From NCBI GenBank assembly GCA_964547905.1, contig CAZJPN010000006.1:24461-88460 (forward strand): a stretch of DNA of 64,000 nt, given 5' to 3'. The notes under the pieces were generated by a model, which saw only the letters and a program-made list of their open reading frames with translations, did no database searches and had not been told where the DNA came from. Positions 16,314 through 23,843 of the stretch are shown in pieces. Within the stretch, counting starts at the first letter, position 1, and the number at the start of each line of letters is the position of its first letter. This DNA is from JAJYLM01 sp964547905. Lineage in GTDB: Bacteria > JAMCPX01. The translations under genes were made by a program, and so were the position numbers.

Positions 16314-17012
16314 TTAAGATTTATTCTTATATTCGTTTGATAGTGCCTCTTTGAATTCTTCCGGCGTACATACACCCTTTTTTACGAGTATTGCTATCAA
16401 TGCCTTTACAAAAGGTAGAAGCTTGTCGTCTTTTGCTTCCTGCTTTTGTTGCTGTGGTTCGGTCTCAGCAGTTATATTGTGGGGTTCAATTTGCTGTAAC
16501 TCAACGTAAAGCTCCTCGTCTCTTTGAGTTACCGGTATATCCATTGTTTGCTTGGAGACTTCCTTGCCTTTATAATAAAAATTTATAAAATCCGTTAAGC
16601 TTGAATCAAGTGCAAGTACCGGTTGTATCTTATATCCTGCTGTAAACTGTATGGTATCTATTGCTCCGAGATTTGTCGGGTCAGACATAGCTATGTAGAG
16701 AAGCGGTTTACCGGATATAACCTTTATGGCAAGAGGTAGAATGTTGTACTTTTCCGCTACATCTATTGGTATTAGATCGATAATCTTTTGTTCTACAACT
16801 ATCTTGTGAAGATCCACCATTGGCAGGTTTAGTTGTTTACTGAGGAACTTGAGCATGTCAATCTCTTTTAAAAAACCCATTTTTACGAGTATTGTGCCAA
16901 GCCTTCCCCCGTAGCTTCTCTGGTTTGAAAGAGCGGCTTTTAACTGGGATTCATCGATAATATGTGCCTCTATCAAAAGTTCCCCGAGTTTTTTATGTTG
17001 TGTAGGGCTCAT
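16314..17012 (-). CDS. Stand-alone MshEN (GspE/PilB N-terminal) domain protein, copy 2
   Basis: A 232-residue protein made of an N-terminal MshEN domain and a variable tail, with no ATPase domain. Two tandem 24-residue MshEN motifs are visible near the start: one beginning KLGELLIEAHIID, the next RLGTILVKMGFL. In MshE-type ATPases this L-G-x-x-L pattern binds cyclic di-GMP. The middle includes IPIDVAEKYNILPLAI and SDPTNLGAIDTIQF, as in PilB/GspE N-termini. A Gln/Glu-rich linker leads to a short helical tail. Its ATG overlaps the stop of the upstream paralog by 4 bases. I infer a c-di-GMP-responsive adaptor. Confidence 0.8.
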   Translation of the reverse strand: MSPTQHKKLGELLIEAHIIDESQLKAALSNQRSYGGRLGTILVKMGFLKEIDMLKFLSKQLNLPMVDLHKIVVEQKIIDLIPIDVAEKYNILPLAIKVISGKPLLYIAMSDPTNLGAIDTIQFTAGYKIQPVLALDSSLTDFINFYYKGKEVSKQTMDIPVTQRDEELYVELQQIEPHNITAETEPQQQKQEAKDDKLLPFVKALIAILVKKGVCTPEEFKEALSNEYKNKS

Positions 17013-17803
17013 TGGAGATACTGTTTTATATCGGCCTCTTTTAATATCCCTTTCGTGATCAAGATCTCAATCAATATATTCAGAAGCTCTCCGGTTCCTT
17101 TATTGGTCAATAGAGTTGTTAATTCTTGCGATAATGCTGTTTTTATGCCGAGTGTAGAGTTTAGTATGGCCTTTGCCTCTTCGGGCAACTCTGAATCGAT
17201 AAGAGGTGATGATGAAGGCTGCTGGGTGCCGGGATCATCGCGTATAATCACCATCTCATCCTTTGCCGGCGGGTTATGTGTTATGTCTTGTTGTTCAACA
17301 GGTATGGCGGTTAAGTGTTCGATTGGGATTGAATTTTCAGTTAGCGGTTGTTGGGGTATTGGGTTGTAGTAGTCACTTATACCTTTTGAAATGGCCGTGT
17401 CCGCGGCAAGTATAGGTTTTACTGTATACCCTGTTAAAAACTGTATCTCATCGATTGCTTCTAAATTGGTAGGGTCAGAGGTTGCTATAAACAGTGTTTT
17501 TTTACCCCCATCAACCTTGATGCCGAGCGGTAGAATGTTATGTTTTGTTGCTACCTCTTCGGGTATTAGTTCAATCGAAGAGGGAGATATCTTGATTTTT
17601 GTTATATCGGCATACTGAATCTTAAGCTGCTGGCTCAGAAATTTGATAAGTTTTTCTTCCGTGATGAATTTTAAACGTACAAAATGATTGCCAAGCCTAC
17701 CGCCCCATTTTTGTTGCTCAGACAGTGCCGACCTTAGCTGAAATTGATCTATGAGCCCTGCCTCAACAAGAAAATCCCCCAATCTTTTTTTGCTTTCACT
17801 CAT
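17009..17803 (-). CDS. Stand-alone MshEN domain protein, copy 1
   Basis: A 264-residue protein from the ATG at 17803; an ATG five codons upstream at 17818 is also possible and neither has a strong Shine-Dalgarno. It is a paralog of the gene that follows, with the same architecture: the MshEN motifs RLGDFLVEAGLID and RLGNHFVRLKFIT, then IPEEVATKHNILPLGI and SDPTNLEAIDEIQF. A Pro/Gln-rich linker and a helical tail follow. No Walker motifs are present. The tandem arrangement with 4-base overlap points to duplication and joint production. Cyclic di-GMP binding is expected from family knowledge but is not proven here. Confidence 0.8.
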   Translation of the reverse strand: MSESKKRLGDFLVEAGLIDQFQLRSALSEQQKWGGRLGNHFVRLKFITEEKLIKFLSQQLKIQYADITKIKISPSSIELIPEEVATKHNILPLGIKVDGGKKTLFIATSDPTNLEAIDEIQFLTGYTVKPILAADTAISKGISDYYNPIPQQPLTENSIPIEHLTAIPVEQQDITHNPPAKDEMVIIRDDPGTQQPSSSPLIDSELPEEAKAILNSTLGIKTALSQELTTLLTNKGTGELLNILIEILITKGILKEADIKQYLQ

Positions 17804-18109
17804 AATGACATTATACATAATAAAAAAAATAATTCAACAATTATAAAAACAACTGTAGTGCTTGACCTTTAGCATTCAACTAATTAAATTTTTATATAAT
17901 TTTACCCCGTTAGTAAACTCTACCATGTACGGCGGGAAGAGATATGATATTTTTTTAAATCCTTATGGAACGGCGTGGTTTTAAATTCCACCCTTTCTAA
18001 GGAGAGTTGTTTAAGATTTGCTGTTGGAATAGATTCGATATAAAGTGCGGTAGCCTTACTATGAATAAGGGAGCCTTATGATTGGGCAAATAAAACAGGA
18101 GGATAAAAT
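17804..18109. other. Divergent intergenic region between the MshEN pair and glutaredoxin
   Basis: About 306 bases between divergent genes. A plausible plus-strand promoter is TTGACC at 17862-17867 with TAAATT at 17885-17890 (17-base spacer), but it is about 220 bases from the glutaredoxin start. A degenerate copy of the GTTAGAAA-type element occupies 17904-18006. An AGGAGG ribosome-binding site lies just before 18110. No gene is visible. Confidence 0.4.
17904..18006. repeat. Degenerate GTTAGAAA-type inverted-repeat element
   Basis: The left end reads ACCCCGTTAGTAAA (17904-17917) and the right end TTTCTAAGGAGA (17994-18005). These are imperfect versions of the inverted ends seen at 29286 and 35224, and the length (about 100 bp) is similar. 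The interior is not obviously alike. Confidence 0.4.
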
Positions 18110-18367
18110 ATGCCAGAAGAAATAAGACAACCACAGGTTGTTGTATTTACAACGCCGACATGTTCGTGGTGTAAAAAAACTAAACAGTATTTGATTGATC
18201 ACAGGATAAGGTTTAAAGAAGTTGACATATCGAGGGATCAACAGGCGGCAATGGACCTCGTGAGAAGGACAAATCAAATGGGGGTTCCGGTAACGCTTAT
18301 AAACAACAGACCAGTTGTAGGTTTTAATAAAGGGGAGATAAATAGGTTGCTAAATATAAAAGAATAA
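18110..18367 (+). CDS. Glutaredoxin-like protein (YruB/NrdH type)
   Basis: An 85-residue thioredoxin-fold protein with the redox pair Cys18-Ser-Trp-Cys21, the cis-Pro segment GVPVTLI and the C-terminal VVGFNKGEI. This pattern fits the small YruB-type glutaredoxins. It would reduce disulfides or carry electrons to ribonucleotide reductase or sulfur enzymes in the cytoplasm. An AGGAGG site lies 7 bases before the ATG. GroES follows after 17 bases, so the two are probably one transcript ending at the terminator at 18664. Confidence 0.88.
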   Translation: MPEEIRQPQVVVFTTPTCSWCKKTKQYLIDHRIRFKEVDISRDQQAAMDLVRRTNQMGVPVTLINNRPVVGFNKGEINRLLNIKE

Positions 18368-18384
18368 TATAAAAGGAGGTAAGT

Positions 18385-18657
18385 ATGAAAATACAACCGT
18401 TAGAGGACAGGGTTTTAATCAAACCAATGGAAGAAAAGGAGAAGAAGCAGGGTTCTATTATAATCCCTGAAACAGCCAAGGAAAAGCCCCAGGTGGGTAC
18501 AATAGAGGCAGTAGGAACGGATGAGGAACTGCAAAAGATTGTAAAGGTAGGGGATAAGGTTATTTATGGGAAGTATAGTGGTAACGAGATCGAACTCGAC
18601 GGGATCAATTATTTAATCGTCCAGAAGGCAGACCTGCTCGGTGTATTAAAAAATTAA
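18385..18657 (+). CDS. groES: Co-chaperonin GroES
   Basis: A 90-residue Hsp10, the lid of the GroEL cage. The start MKIQPLEDRVLIKP, the mobile loop around EKKQGSIIIPETAKEKPQ and the end VQKADLLGVL are standard. An AGGAGG Shine-Dalgarno precedes the ATG. GroEL does not follow. A perfect rho-independent terminator stands right after the stop, so the transcript ends here and groEL must lie elsewhere. No CIRCE-like repeat was noticed upstream. Confidence 0.95.
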   Translation: MKIQPLEDRVLIKPMEEKEKKQGSIIIPETAKEKPQVGTIEAVGTDEELQKIVKVGDKVIYGKYSGNEIELDGINYLIVQKADLLGVLKN

Positions 18658-18663
18658 AAAAGT

Positions 18664-18689
18664 GTCCCGCCAATGGCGGGACTTTTTTT
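18664..18689 (+). terminator. Rho-independent terminator after groES
   Basis: A perfect 8-bp stem GTCCCGCC / GGCGGGAC with a 3-base AAT loop (18664-18682) is followed by seven T residues (18683-18689). It lies 6 bases after the groES stop and separates the glutaredoxin-groES unit from the lipoprotein island. Confidence 0.92.
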
Positions 18690-18709
18690 CTAACAAAAGT
18701 GGAGGCACG

Positions 18710-19978
18710 ATGAATCTTAAACGGTTTGCAGAGGTAATAGTTGGTATATTATTTCTAACATTTTTATCGTTCAATGTGCTTGCCCAGAATGCTGCAGACA
18801 ACGATAATTCCGGTACTTTTGCACTGGAAGGAACAAAGGTCGTCACTGCTCAAGGAACAGCCATTATAAATAACGGTGATGAGTCCTCAGCACGAAATGC
18901 TGCAATTAATGATGCGCTGCAGAAGGCCGTGGAACAGGCCGTAGATACAATCGTTTTATCACAGACAACCGTTGAGGACTATAAATTATTGAGCGACAAA
19001 ATATATTCCAACGCTTCAAGCTATGTTCATGATTATAAAATTATCAATGAAGGGGCTGTCAACAATATCTATGATGTAACAATTCAGGCAACAATAGGTA
19101 CAAAACATCTTAGGGATGATCTCGGAGCTGTCGGGCTTCTCATGAAACAGAAAAGGATGCCCAGGGTTGCAGTTATTATACTCGAACAAAACATAGGTGG
19201 GAAAAGGCTGGAATCAGCATTGTTCTACGCCCCATTGACTCAGTATGAAGGTTATACAGTTTCTGAGGTTCATACGGTGCACGAAGTTGGAGATATGTCT
19301 GTAGCAGAAAATGAGATGATGAAAAAGCTTCTTGACAGTGGATTTAATGTTGTAGACGAATCAGCACTTTTAAAAGATATAAATTTGGTTTCCGGATATG
19401 GATTGCAAAGCCTCGATGACAGCACCATTGAAAATCTTGGTAAACTTGCGAATGTTGATGTAATCATATATGGAACGGCTGTAGCAAAGCTCTATGGAAT
19501 GGTAGCAGGTTCCGAGATGAGGTCTGCCCAGGCCAATGTATCCTTAAGGGCGGTTGATACGGATGACGGCAGGGTGCTTGCATCCGGTGAACAGCATGCT
19601 GCTTCTGTACATATTGACACTATGACGGCAGGCAATGATGCGATTAAAAAAGCGACGGATAAGCTTGCAGAAAGCATGCTATCAAACATACGTAGCAAGT
19701 GGAAGCAAGAAGTGAACAATGGTTCACTCGTTAATTTAATCGTAAATGGAGTTAACTCGGCAGGAGATCTCGTTGTGTTGAAAGATCAACTCATGTCTAC
19801 AAGTGGTGTTCAGGATGTTTATGAGAGGAGTATAGGCAATGGAGAGGCATCAATGGATGTAAAGTATCAAGGCAATGCTCAGGGGCTTGTTAATTCGCTG
19901 CTTTCAAATAAAACCGTTACAGCATTGTTTAAAATCACTGCAACAACAATGAACACGATTAGTCTTACAAAGAAATGA
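18710..19978 (+). CDS. Secreted LPP20/FlgT-like protein
   Basis: From the ATG at 18710, which has GGAGG just upstream, it encodes 422 residues. A cleavable signal peptide is evident, ending about VLAQ (residue 26). An N-terminal domain with SARNAAINDALQKAVEQAV resembles the LPP20/FlgT-N fold of envelope proteins. The middle and later parts have TolB-N-like patterns: AVIILEQN, LLDSGFNVVDES and ANVDVIIYGTAVA. FlgT helps build the Vibrio flagellar H-ring, but no flagellar genes are nearby, so that role is not implied. It starts a four-gene envelope run with GNA1162, CsgG and PEGA lipoproteins. The longer frame from 18662 lies in the terminator and is rejected. Confidence 0.7.
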   Translation: MNLKRFAEVIVGILFLTFLSFNVLAQNAADNDNSGTFALEGTKVVTAQGTAIINNGDESSARNAAINDALQKAVEQAVDTIVLSQTTVEDYKLLSDKIYSNASSYVHDYKIINEGAVNNIYDVTIQATIGTKHLRDDLGAVGLLMKQKRMPRVAVIILEQNIGGKRLESALFYAPLTQYEGYTVSEVHTVHEVGDMSVAENEMMKKLLDSGFNVVDESALLKDINLVSGYGLQSLDDSTIENLGKLANVDVIIYGTAVAKLYGMVAGSEMRSAQANVSLRAVDTDDGRVLASGEQHAASVHIDTMTAGNDAIKKATDKLAESMLSNIRSKWKQEVNNGSLVNLIVNGVNSAGDLVVLKDQLMSTSGVQDVYERSIGNGEASMDVKYQGNAQGLVNSLLSNKTVTALFKITATTMNTISLTKK

Positions 19979-19992
19979 AATAACTTCATAAT

Positions 19993-20598
19993 ATGAAGAG
20001 AAGTTTTTTTTATATAACTCCAATTGTAGTAGCAACAGCCGTAATAGCCGGCTGTGCAATGGGAGCACATTACACGCTTATTCCGAATTACAATCAATTC
20101 ATCCCGAACAGCATAGCGGTCATACCCGTTATGAACGACACGGTTGATATGAAGGCGCCTGATATAGTAAGACCGATTGTGTACCAGAAGGTTGTAGATT
20201 GGGGATACGAATCGCCTTCTCTACAGATGATTGATGATGTCCTTTCTCAGAAGCATATTCATGAGGCAGGAGAGATAAACCAGTTTACAGCACAGCAGCT
20301 TGGCGAAATGTTCAGTGTCGATGCCATTCTATATACGACAATAACGGATTGGTCAACGACATGGCTCGCTGTTTATGCATCACAAACTGTGGGACTAAAA
20401 TTGGAATTAAGGAGTGCAAAAGATGATCGGCTTTTATGGGAGGGGCAATATACTTTGGCGGAAAGGGCTATTGCCGGGAACAAAAGACAAATGGCTGCTC
20501 TCGTTGTAATTTCTGCTATATCTCCATATCAGCCTCTTGTTTACGAAACAGTAAATATTATATTCAGGAAACTTCCGTATGGACCGTACCATACATAA
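19993..20598 (+). CDS. GNA1162-family (DUF799) lipoprotein
   Basis: A 201-residue lipoprotein with signal peptide and lipobox VIAGC (Cys about 21). The mature part matches the GNA1162/DUF799 family seen in Neisseria: SIAVIPVMNDT near the start, SVDAILYTTITDWST in the middle and a DDRLLWEG segment later. In Neisseria the homolog is encoded next to a CsgG-like lipoprotein, as here. The fold resembles the TolB N-terminal domain. Function is unknown, but an outer-membrane-associated complex with the neighbouring CsgG protein is a reasonable inference. Confidence 0.78.
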   Translation: MKRSFFYITPIVVATAVIAGCAMGAHYTLIPNYNQFIPNSIAVIPVMNDTVDMKAPDIVRPIVYQKVVDWGYESPSLQMIDDVLSQKHIHEAGEINQFTAQQLGEMFSVDAILYTTITDWSTTWLAVYASQTVGLKLELRSAKDDRLLWEGQYTLAERAIAGNKRQMAALVVISAISPYQPLVYETVNIIFRKLPYGPYHT

Positions 20599-20635
20599 AC
20601 AAGGAGAATACATACATAAAATAAGGGAGGATAAT

Positions 20636-21580
20636 ATGAGAAACAAAGGTGCTTTTAAATTTGTTTTACAGTTAATGATAGCAAGTCTTATTTTTACAAG
20701 TTGTGCGACAACATACAGAGAAACGGAAGTGCCTGGTCCCACCCAGTCGCCTGTTGAAGGCAAAATTCAAAACTACACAGGTCCGAAGAAACGAGTATGC
20801 ATAGTCGATTTTGCGAATAAAAGCGAGTATGGCCAGGGACAGCTTGGAAGGTCAGCTTCTGATATATTAACTACAGAATTGTTCAAATCCGGTGCATTTA
20901 TTCTTGTTGAAAGAAATAAAATGCAGCAGTTGCTGAATGAACAGGCACTTGGACAAACAGGTGCAATCGATCCTGCAACAGCAGCAAAAGCAGGAGCGTT
21001 GTTGGGCTGTAGTGCCATCGTAACAGGTTCCATAACTCAATTTGGCGTAAAAGTACTTGGTACTGATTACGGCATTTACAAACAAAAGGTACAGAAAGCC
21101 GATTGTACCGTTGATGTGAGGGTTGTAGACACATCGACAGGGCAGGTGCTTTTTGCAGACTCCGGTAAGGGAGAGTATGAAACAAAGATAACACAGGTTC
21201 TTGGAATGGGACAATACGCCGGCTATGATGAAGTGCTTGGACAGGAAGCTTTAAGGGCGGCAATAACGAAGTTTATCGATAATCTAATCCAGCAACTACA
21301 AAGCGTAGAGTGGAGCGGCAGGATTGCAGGAATTCAGGGGAACAGGGTTTATATAAATGCCGGTCAAAAAACGGGGCTTAACATAGGTGATGAACTTATT
21401 GTTGCATCGCTCGGTGAGGAAATACGAGATCCCCAAACAGGGCTTGTTATAGGGAGAGCACCTGGACCCGTGCTTGGCAGGGTCAGGATAATTGGATTTT
21501 TTGGTGACGATGGTTCAGTTGCTACAGTTGAATCCGGTGGTGGGTTTAAGATAGGTGATCAGGTTAAATTGCAACAATAA
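20636..21580 (+). CDS. CsgG-family outer-membrane lipoprotein
   Basis: From the ATG at 20636, preceded by GGGAGG, it gives 314 residues with a signal peptide and lipobox FTSC. The CsgG core is plain: KRVCIVDFANKSEYGQGQLG, LVERNKMQQLLNEQ, GALLGCSAIVTGSITQF and DVRVVDTSTGQVLF. CsgG itself is the nonameric curli secretion channel. Here there is an extra C-terminal domain (about 235-314) with GDELIVASLGE and GRVRIIGFFGD, a beta-rich fold often appended to non-curli CsgG relatives. No curlin genes are visible, so secretion of curli is not claimed. The longer frame from 20579 overlaps the previous gene and lacks a ribosome site. Confidence 0.85.
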   Translation: MRNKGAFKFVLQLMIASLIFTSCATTYRETEVPGPTQSPVEGKIQNYTGPKKRVCIVDFANKSEYGQGQLGRSASDILTTELFKSGAFILVERNKMQQLLNEQALGQTGAIDPATAAKAGALLGCSAIVTGSITQFGVKVLGTDYGIYKQKVQKADCTVDVRVVDTSTGQVLFADSGKGEYETKITQVLGMGQYAGYDEVLGQEALRAAITKFIDNLIQQLQSVEWSGRIAGIQGNRVYINAGQKTGLNIGDELIVASLGEEIRDPQTGLVIGRAPGPVLGRVRIIGFFGDDGSVATVESGGGFKIGDQVKLQQ

Positions 21581-21590
21581 GGAGGCAGTA

Positions 21591-21914
21591 ATGCAGAGAA
21601 AGCTGGTATTGATATTATTTTTGGGGTTTTTCTTCTTCATAGGGTGCGGTATGCCTACAGGGACATTGAAGGCTGTTAGTAACGCAGGTTTGGTGAAGAT
21701 TGTTGCGGAACCGAGCAGTGCAGAGGTGTATGTTGACGGCAATTATGTCGGCAGGGCTAAAGACTTCAATGGAAACCCGGGATTGTTAAAATTATCACAC
21801 GGTACTCATACGATAGAGTTGATGAAAGATGGGTATGAGTCATACACTCGCAGGGTATTTGTTGGTAATGAAGCTCTGGAACCGATAAATATAATGCTTA
21901 TAAAAAATCAGTAA
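21591..21914 (+). CDS. PEGA-domain lipoprotein
   Basis: A 107-residue lipoprotein from the ATG at 21591, with AAGGAGG eight bases upstream. The signal peptide ends at a lipobox with Cys near residue 19 (FIGCG). The mature part is one PEGA domain: VKIVAEPSSAEVYVDGNYVG, then LKLSHGTHTIELMKDGYE. PEGA domains are small surface or periplasmic beta modules often found in S-layer-like or cell-envelope proteins. It is the last gene of the envelope run, and a hairpin follows 8 bases after its stop. Confidence 0.8.
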   Translation: MQRKLVLILFLGFFFFIGCGMPTGTLKAVSNAGLVKIVAEPSSAEVYVDGNYVGRAKDFNGNPGLLKLSHGTHTIELMKDGYESYTRRVFVGNEALEPINIMLIKNQ

Positions 21915-21921
21915 TTGATAA

Positions 21922-21951
21922 ACATGGGAGCATGCAGCTCCCGTGTTTTAT
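21922..21951 (+). terminator. Probable terminator after the envelope lipoprotein run
   Basis: A 9-bp stem ACATGGGAG / CTCCCGTGT with one G-T pair and a 7-base loop lies at 21922-21946, followed by a short T-rich TTTATTAT. The T-run is weak, so readthrough into the phosphatidyltransferase gene is possible. Confidence 0.65.
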
Positions 21952-21960
21952 TATGAATTT

Positions 21961-22515
21961 ATGACGATACCAAATATTCTTTCTTTATTAAGAATAGTGT
22001 CTTTGCCTTTTTTATTTTACCTTATAAAGGATGGTTATCCTACAGCAGCACTGTGCCTTTTAATAGGAAGCTGGTTTACCGATTTGTTGGATGGATTCAT
22101 AGCAAGGACATTCAATCAGAGATCGAAACTTGGTTCGTACCTTGACCCAATAGCGGATAAAATCGTTACTGCATCTTTATTTATCTTTCTTACGATATAT
22201 GATCGAATACCGCTCTGGCTTACCTGTATGGTCGTCGGCAGGGACATAGTTATATTTGTAGGGCTGCTGGTAGTTTTTATACCGCAGAAATTCCCCGTTG
22301 CCTCCCCATCATATTTGGGTAAATTTACAACTTTTTTCCAGGCCCTTACCCTGCTTATGGTAATGTCCGACAGGGTCCCGGCGTTTAAGGGATATCTCAC
22401 CCCGTTTTATTCTTCGGTATTGTATACGACAGCAGCACTGACTGTGCTTTCGTTTACCCAATATATTTCCCGGGGCATTTCCATGCTGAACCACAGGGTA
22501 ACTGCGGAGAAATGA
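21961..22515 (+). CDS. pgsA: CDP-alcohol phosphatidyltransferase (PgsA-like)
   Basis: A 184-residue polytopic inner-membrane enzyme with the full CDP-alcohol phosphotransferase motif. The residues D-x2-D-G-x2-A-R-x8-G-x3-D-x3-D read as DLLDGFIAR followed by GSYLDPIAD. This family transfers a phosphatidyl group from CDP-diacylglycerol to an alcohol, and glycerol-3-phosphate (PgsA) is most likely given length and N-terminus (TIPNILSLLRI). A GTG at 21943 would extend the frame but lies in the terminator hairpin. I place the start at 21961, although no good Shine-Dalgarno is visible. Confidence 0.82.
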   Translation: MTIPNILSLLRIVSLPFLFYLIKDGYPTAALCLLIGSWFTDLLDGFIARTFNQRSKLGSYLDPIADKIVTASLFIFLTIYDRIPLWLTCMVVGRDIVIFVGLLVVFIPQKFPVASPSYLGKFTTFFQALTLLMVMSDRVPAFKGYLTPFYSSVLYTTAALTVLSFTQYISRGISMLNHRVTAEK

Positions 22516-22528
22516 CGGGGGGATCCTT

Positions 22529-23020
22529 GTGAACATAAAAAACACAAAAGACGTTTTTATTCCCGGACTCGGCAGGATCAGGATCAAAGCCTCTGATAAG
22601 GCTGTCACCGGCGTTCAGTTCATAAAGCGCACGGCCAATGCCGGGAAGGAAGCTGCGTTACCACGCTCCGTTTCAGCAATACTGCATACGGCGATAAAAG
22701 AATTAAGGCTCTATGCTCAAGGTAAATTAAAAAAGTTTTCCGTACCTGTTGATGTATCCCGTGTCTCAGGCTTTACAAAGCTTGTTCTGCAACAGACAAA
22801 AAAAATACCCTACGGCAGGACGCTCGGTTATAAGCAGCTTGCGTCTTCTCTCGGCAGTGCGAACGCAAGCCGGGCAGTCGGCAACAGCCTTGGAAAAAAC
22901 CAGGTTCCGATAATCATACCGTGTCACAGAGTAATAAGAACGGATGGTTCACCCGGCGGATACAGTTCAGGCATAAAAATGAAAAAGAAACTGCTTGGTA
23001 TCGAGGGGATCGTTTTATAA
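22529..23020 (+). CDS. ogt: Methylated-DNA-protein-cysteine methyltransferase
   Basis: A 163-residue Ogt-type suicide enzyme that removes O6-alkyl groups from guanine onto its own cysteine. The active site IPCHRV and the helix-turn-helix region with KIPYGRTLGYKQLA and ASRAVGNSLGKN are present, followed by GGYSSG. The N-terminal domain is short. The start is a GTG with a GGGGGG-rich ribosome site upstream. It is 13 bases after the phosphatidyltransferase stop, so it probably shares that transcript. Confidence 0.9.
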   Translation: MNIKNTKDVFIPGLGRIRIKASDKAVTGVQFIKRTANAGKEAALPRSVSAILHTAIKELRLYAQGKLKKFSVPVDVSRVSGFTKLVLQQTKKIPYGRTLGYKQLASSLGSANASRAVGNSLGKNQVPIIIPCHRVIRTDGSPGGYSSGIKMKKKLLGIEGIVL

Positions 23021-23048
23021 CCTTTATCTCCTGCTTTCCGTGGATGTG

Positions 23049-23717
23049 TTATAAAAGGGTTAGAATCTTTTTATAGACCCGTGCGTCTTTACCGGGTTGG
23101 TTAAATGTCATTTCCCCGATGAATTCCTTGCCAAGTAATAATGACAGGGTACGGGCATTTGTTCTTTTCGCTACATTGTTTTTTTTATCTGTATTGTTCA
23201 GCACGACACCCAATAATTTCAACCCATGGGTTTTTATGTAATCAACCGTAAGCAAGACGTGATTTATGGCACCAAGTTTGTTTGCCGCTACGATGAGGAT
23301 TGGCAGTGAAAGATCGTGTGCAAGGTCTGCATAAGAAAATTTTCTGGTAACGGGCACAAGCAAACCTCCTGCACCTTCAACGACTATAAGATCGTTTTGC
23401 AAGGAAAGTTTCCGGTATATTTTTTTAATATCATTGATATCTATGCGCCTGTTCTCAAGTCTTGCTGCAACATAAGGTGCGACAGGGGTTTTAAATCTAT
23501 AGGGGTTCACAATGTCAATCTCACTCATGCTGGACGCCTTCATAAGTTTCGTAGCATCGGACGGAATAAGCCTTTTACCATATTGCCTGCATCCGGTTTC
23601 CAATGGTTTCATAGCCACGATCTTTATACCGGCGTTATTTGCAGTTTCTATTATACCCATTGCAGTATATGTTTTCCCAACATCTGTATCCGTACCCGTA
23701 ATTAAAATGCCATTCAC
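23049..23717 (-). CDS. bioD: Dethiobiotin synthetase
   Basis: A 222-residue ATP-dependent carboxylase that closes the ureido ring of dethiobiotin in biotin synthesis. The P-loop GTDTDVGKT lies at residues 7-15. KPLETGC follows and VVEGAGGLLVPV marks the second nucleotide-site loop. The gene converges on ogt with a 28-base gap. It diverges from thrC, with which it shares a 126-base promoter region. No other biotin gene is in the window. Confidence 0.92.
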   Translation of the reverse strand: MNGILITGTDTDVGKTYTAMGIIETANNAGIKIVAMKPLETGCRQYGKRLIPSDATKLMKASSMSEIDIVNPYRFKTPVAPYVAARLENRRIDINDIKKIYRKLSLQNDLIVVEGAGGLLVPVTRKFSYADLAHDLSLPILIVAANKLGAINHVLLTVDYIKTHGLKLLGVVLNNTDKKNNVAKRTNARTLSLLLGKEFIGEMTFNQPGKDARVYKKILTLL

Positions 23718-23754
23718 GCTCTGGTCACCTCACTAAAATAATGTAGCAAATATA

Positions 23755-23814
23755 TTGATTTTGTACAATTACTTGACTATAAAATTATAATGTATACTTA
23801 ATAGTTGAGTATAC
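23755..23814 (+). promoter_or_regulatory. Promoter and candidate operator of the thrC-cysM sulfur unit
   Basis: A promoter is suggested by TTGATT at 23755-23760 and TATAAA at 23778-23783 with a 17-base spacer. Downstream lies an inverted repeat TATACT-N9-AGTATA (23793-23813). It can also be read as two GTATAC palindromes 17 bp apart (23792 and 23809). Its place just after the promoter fits a repressor site. A TTGAC-AAAA-TTATAAT block (23773-23791) resembles one upstream of cysH. The regulator is unknown. Confidence 0.5.
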
Positions 23815-23843
23815 TACTAAAGATTGAGAAAGGGAGGAAAAAA

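Noticed and set aside
18662..18709. An upstream start for the LPP20/FlgT-like gene
   Set aside because: It lies in the groES terminator and would put 16 polar residues before the signal peptide.
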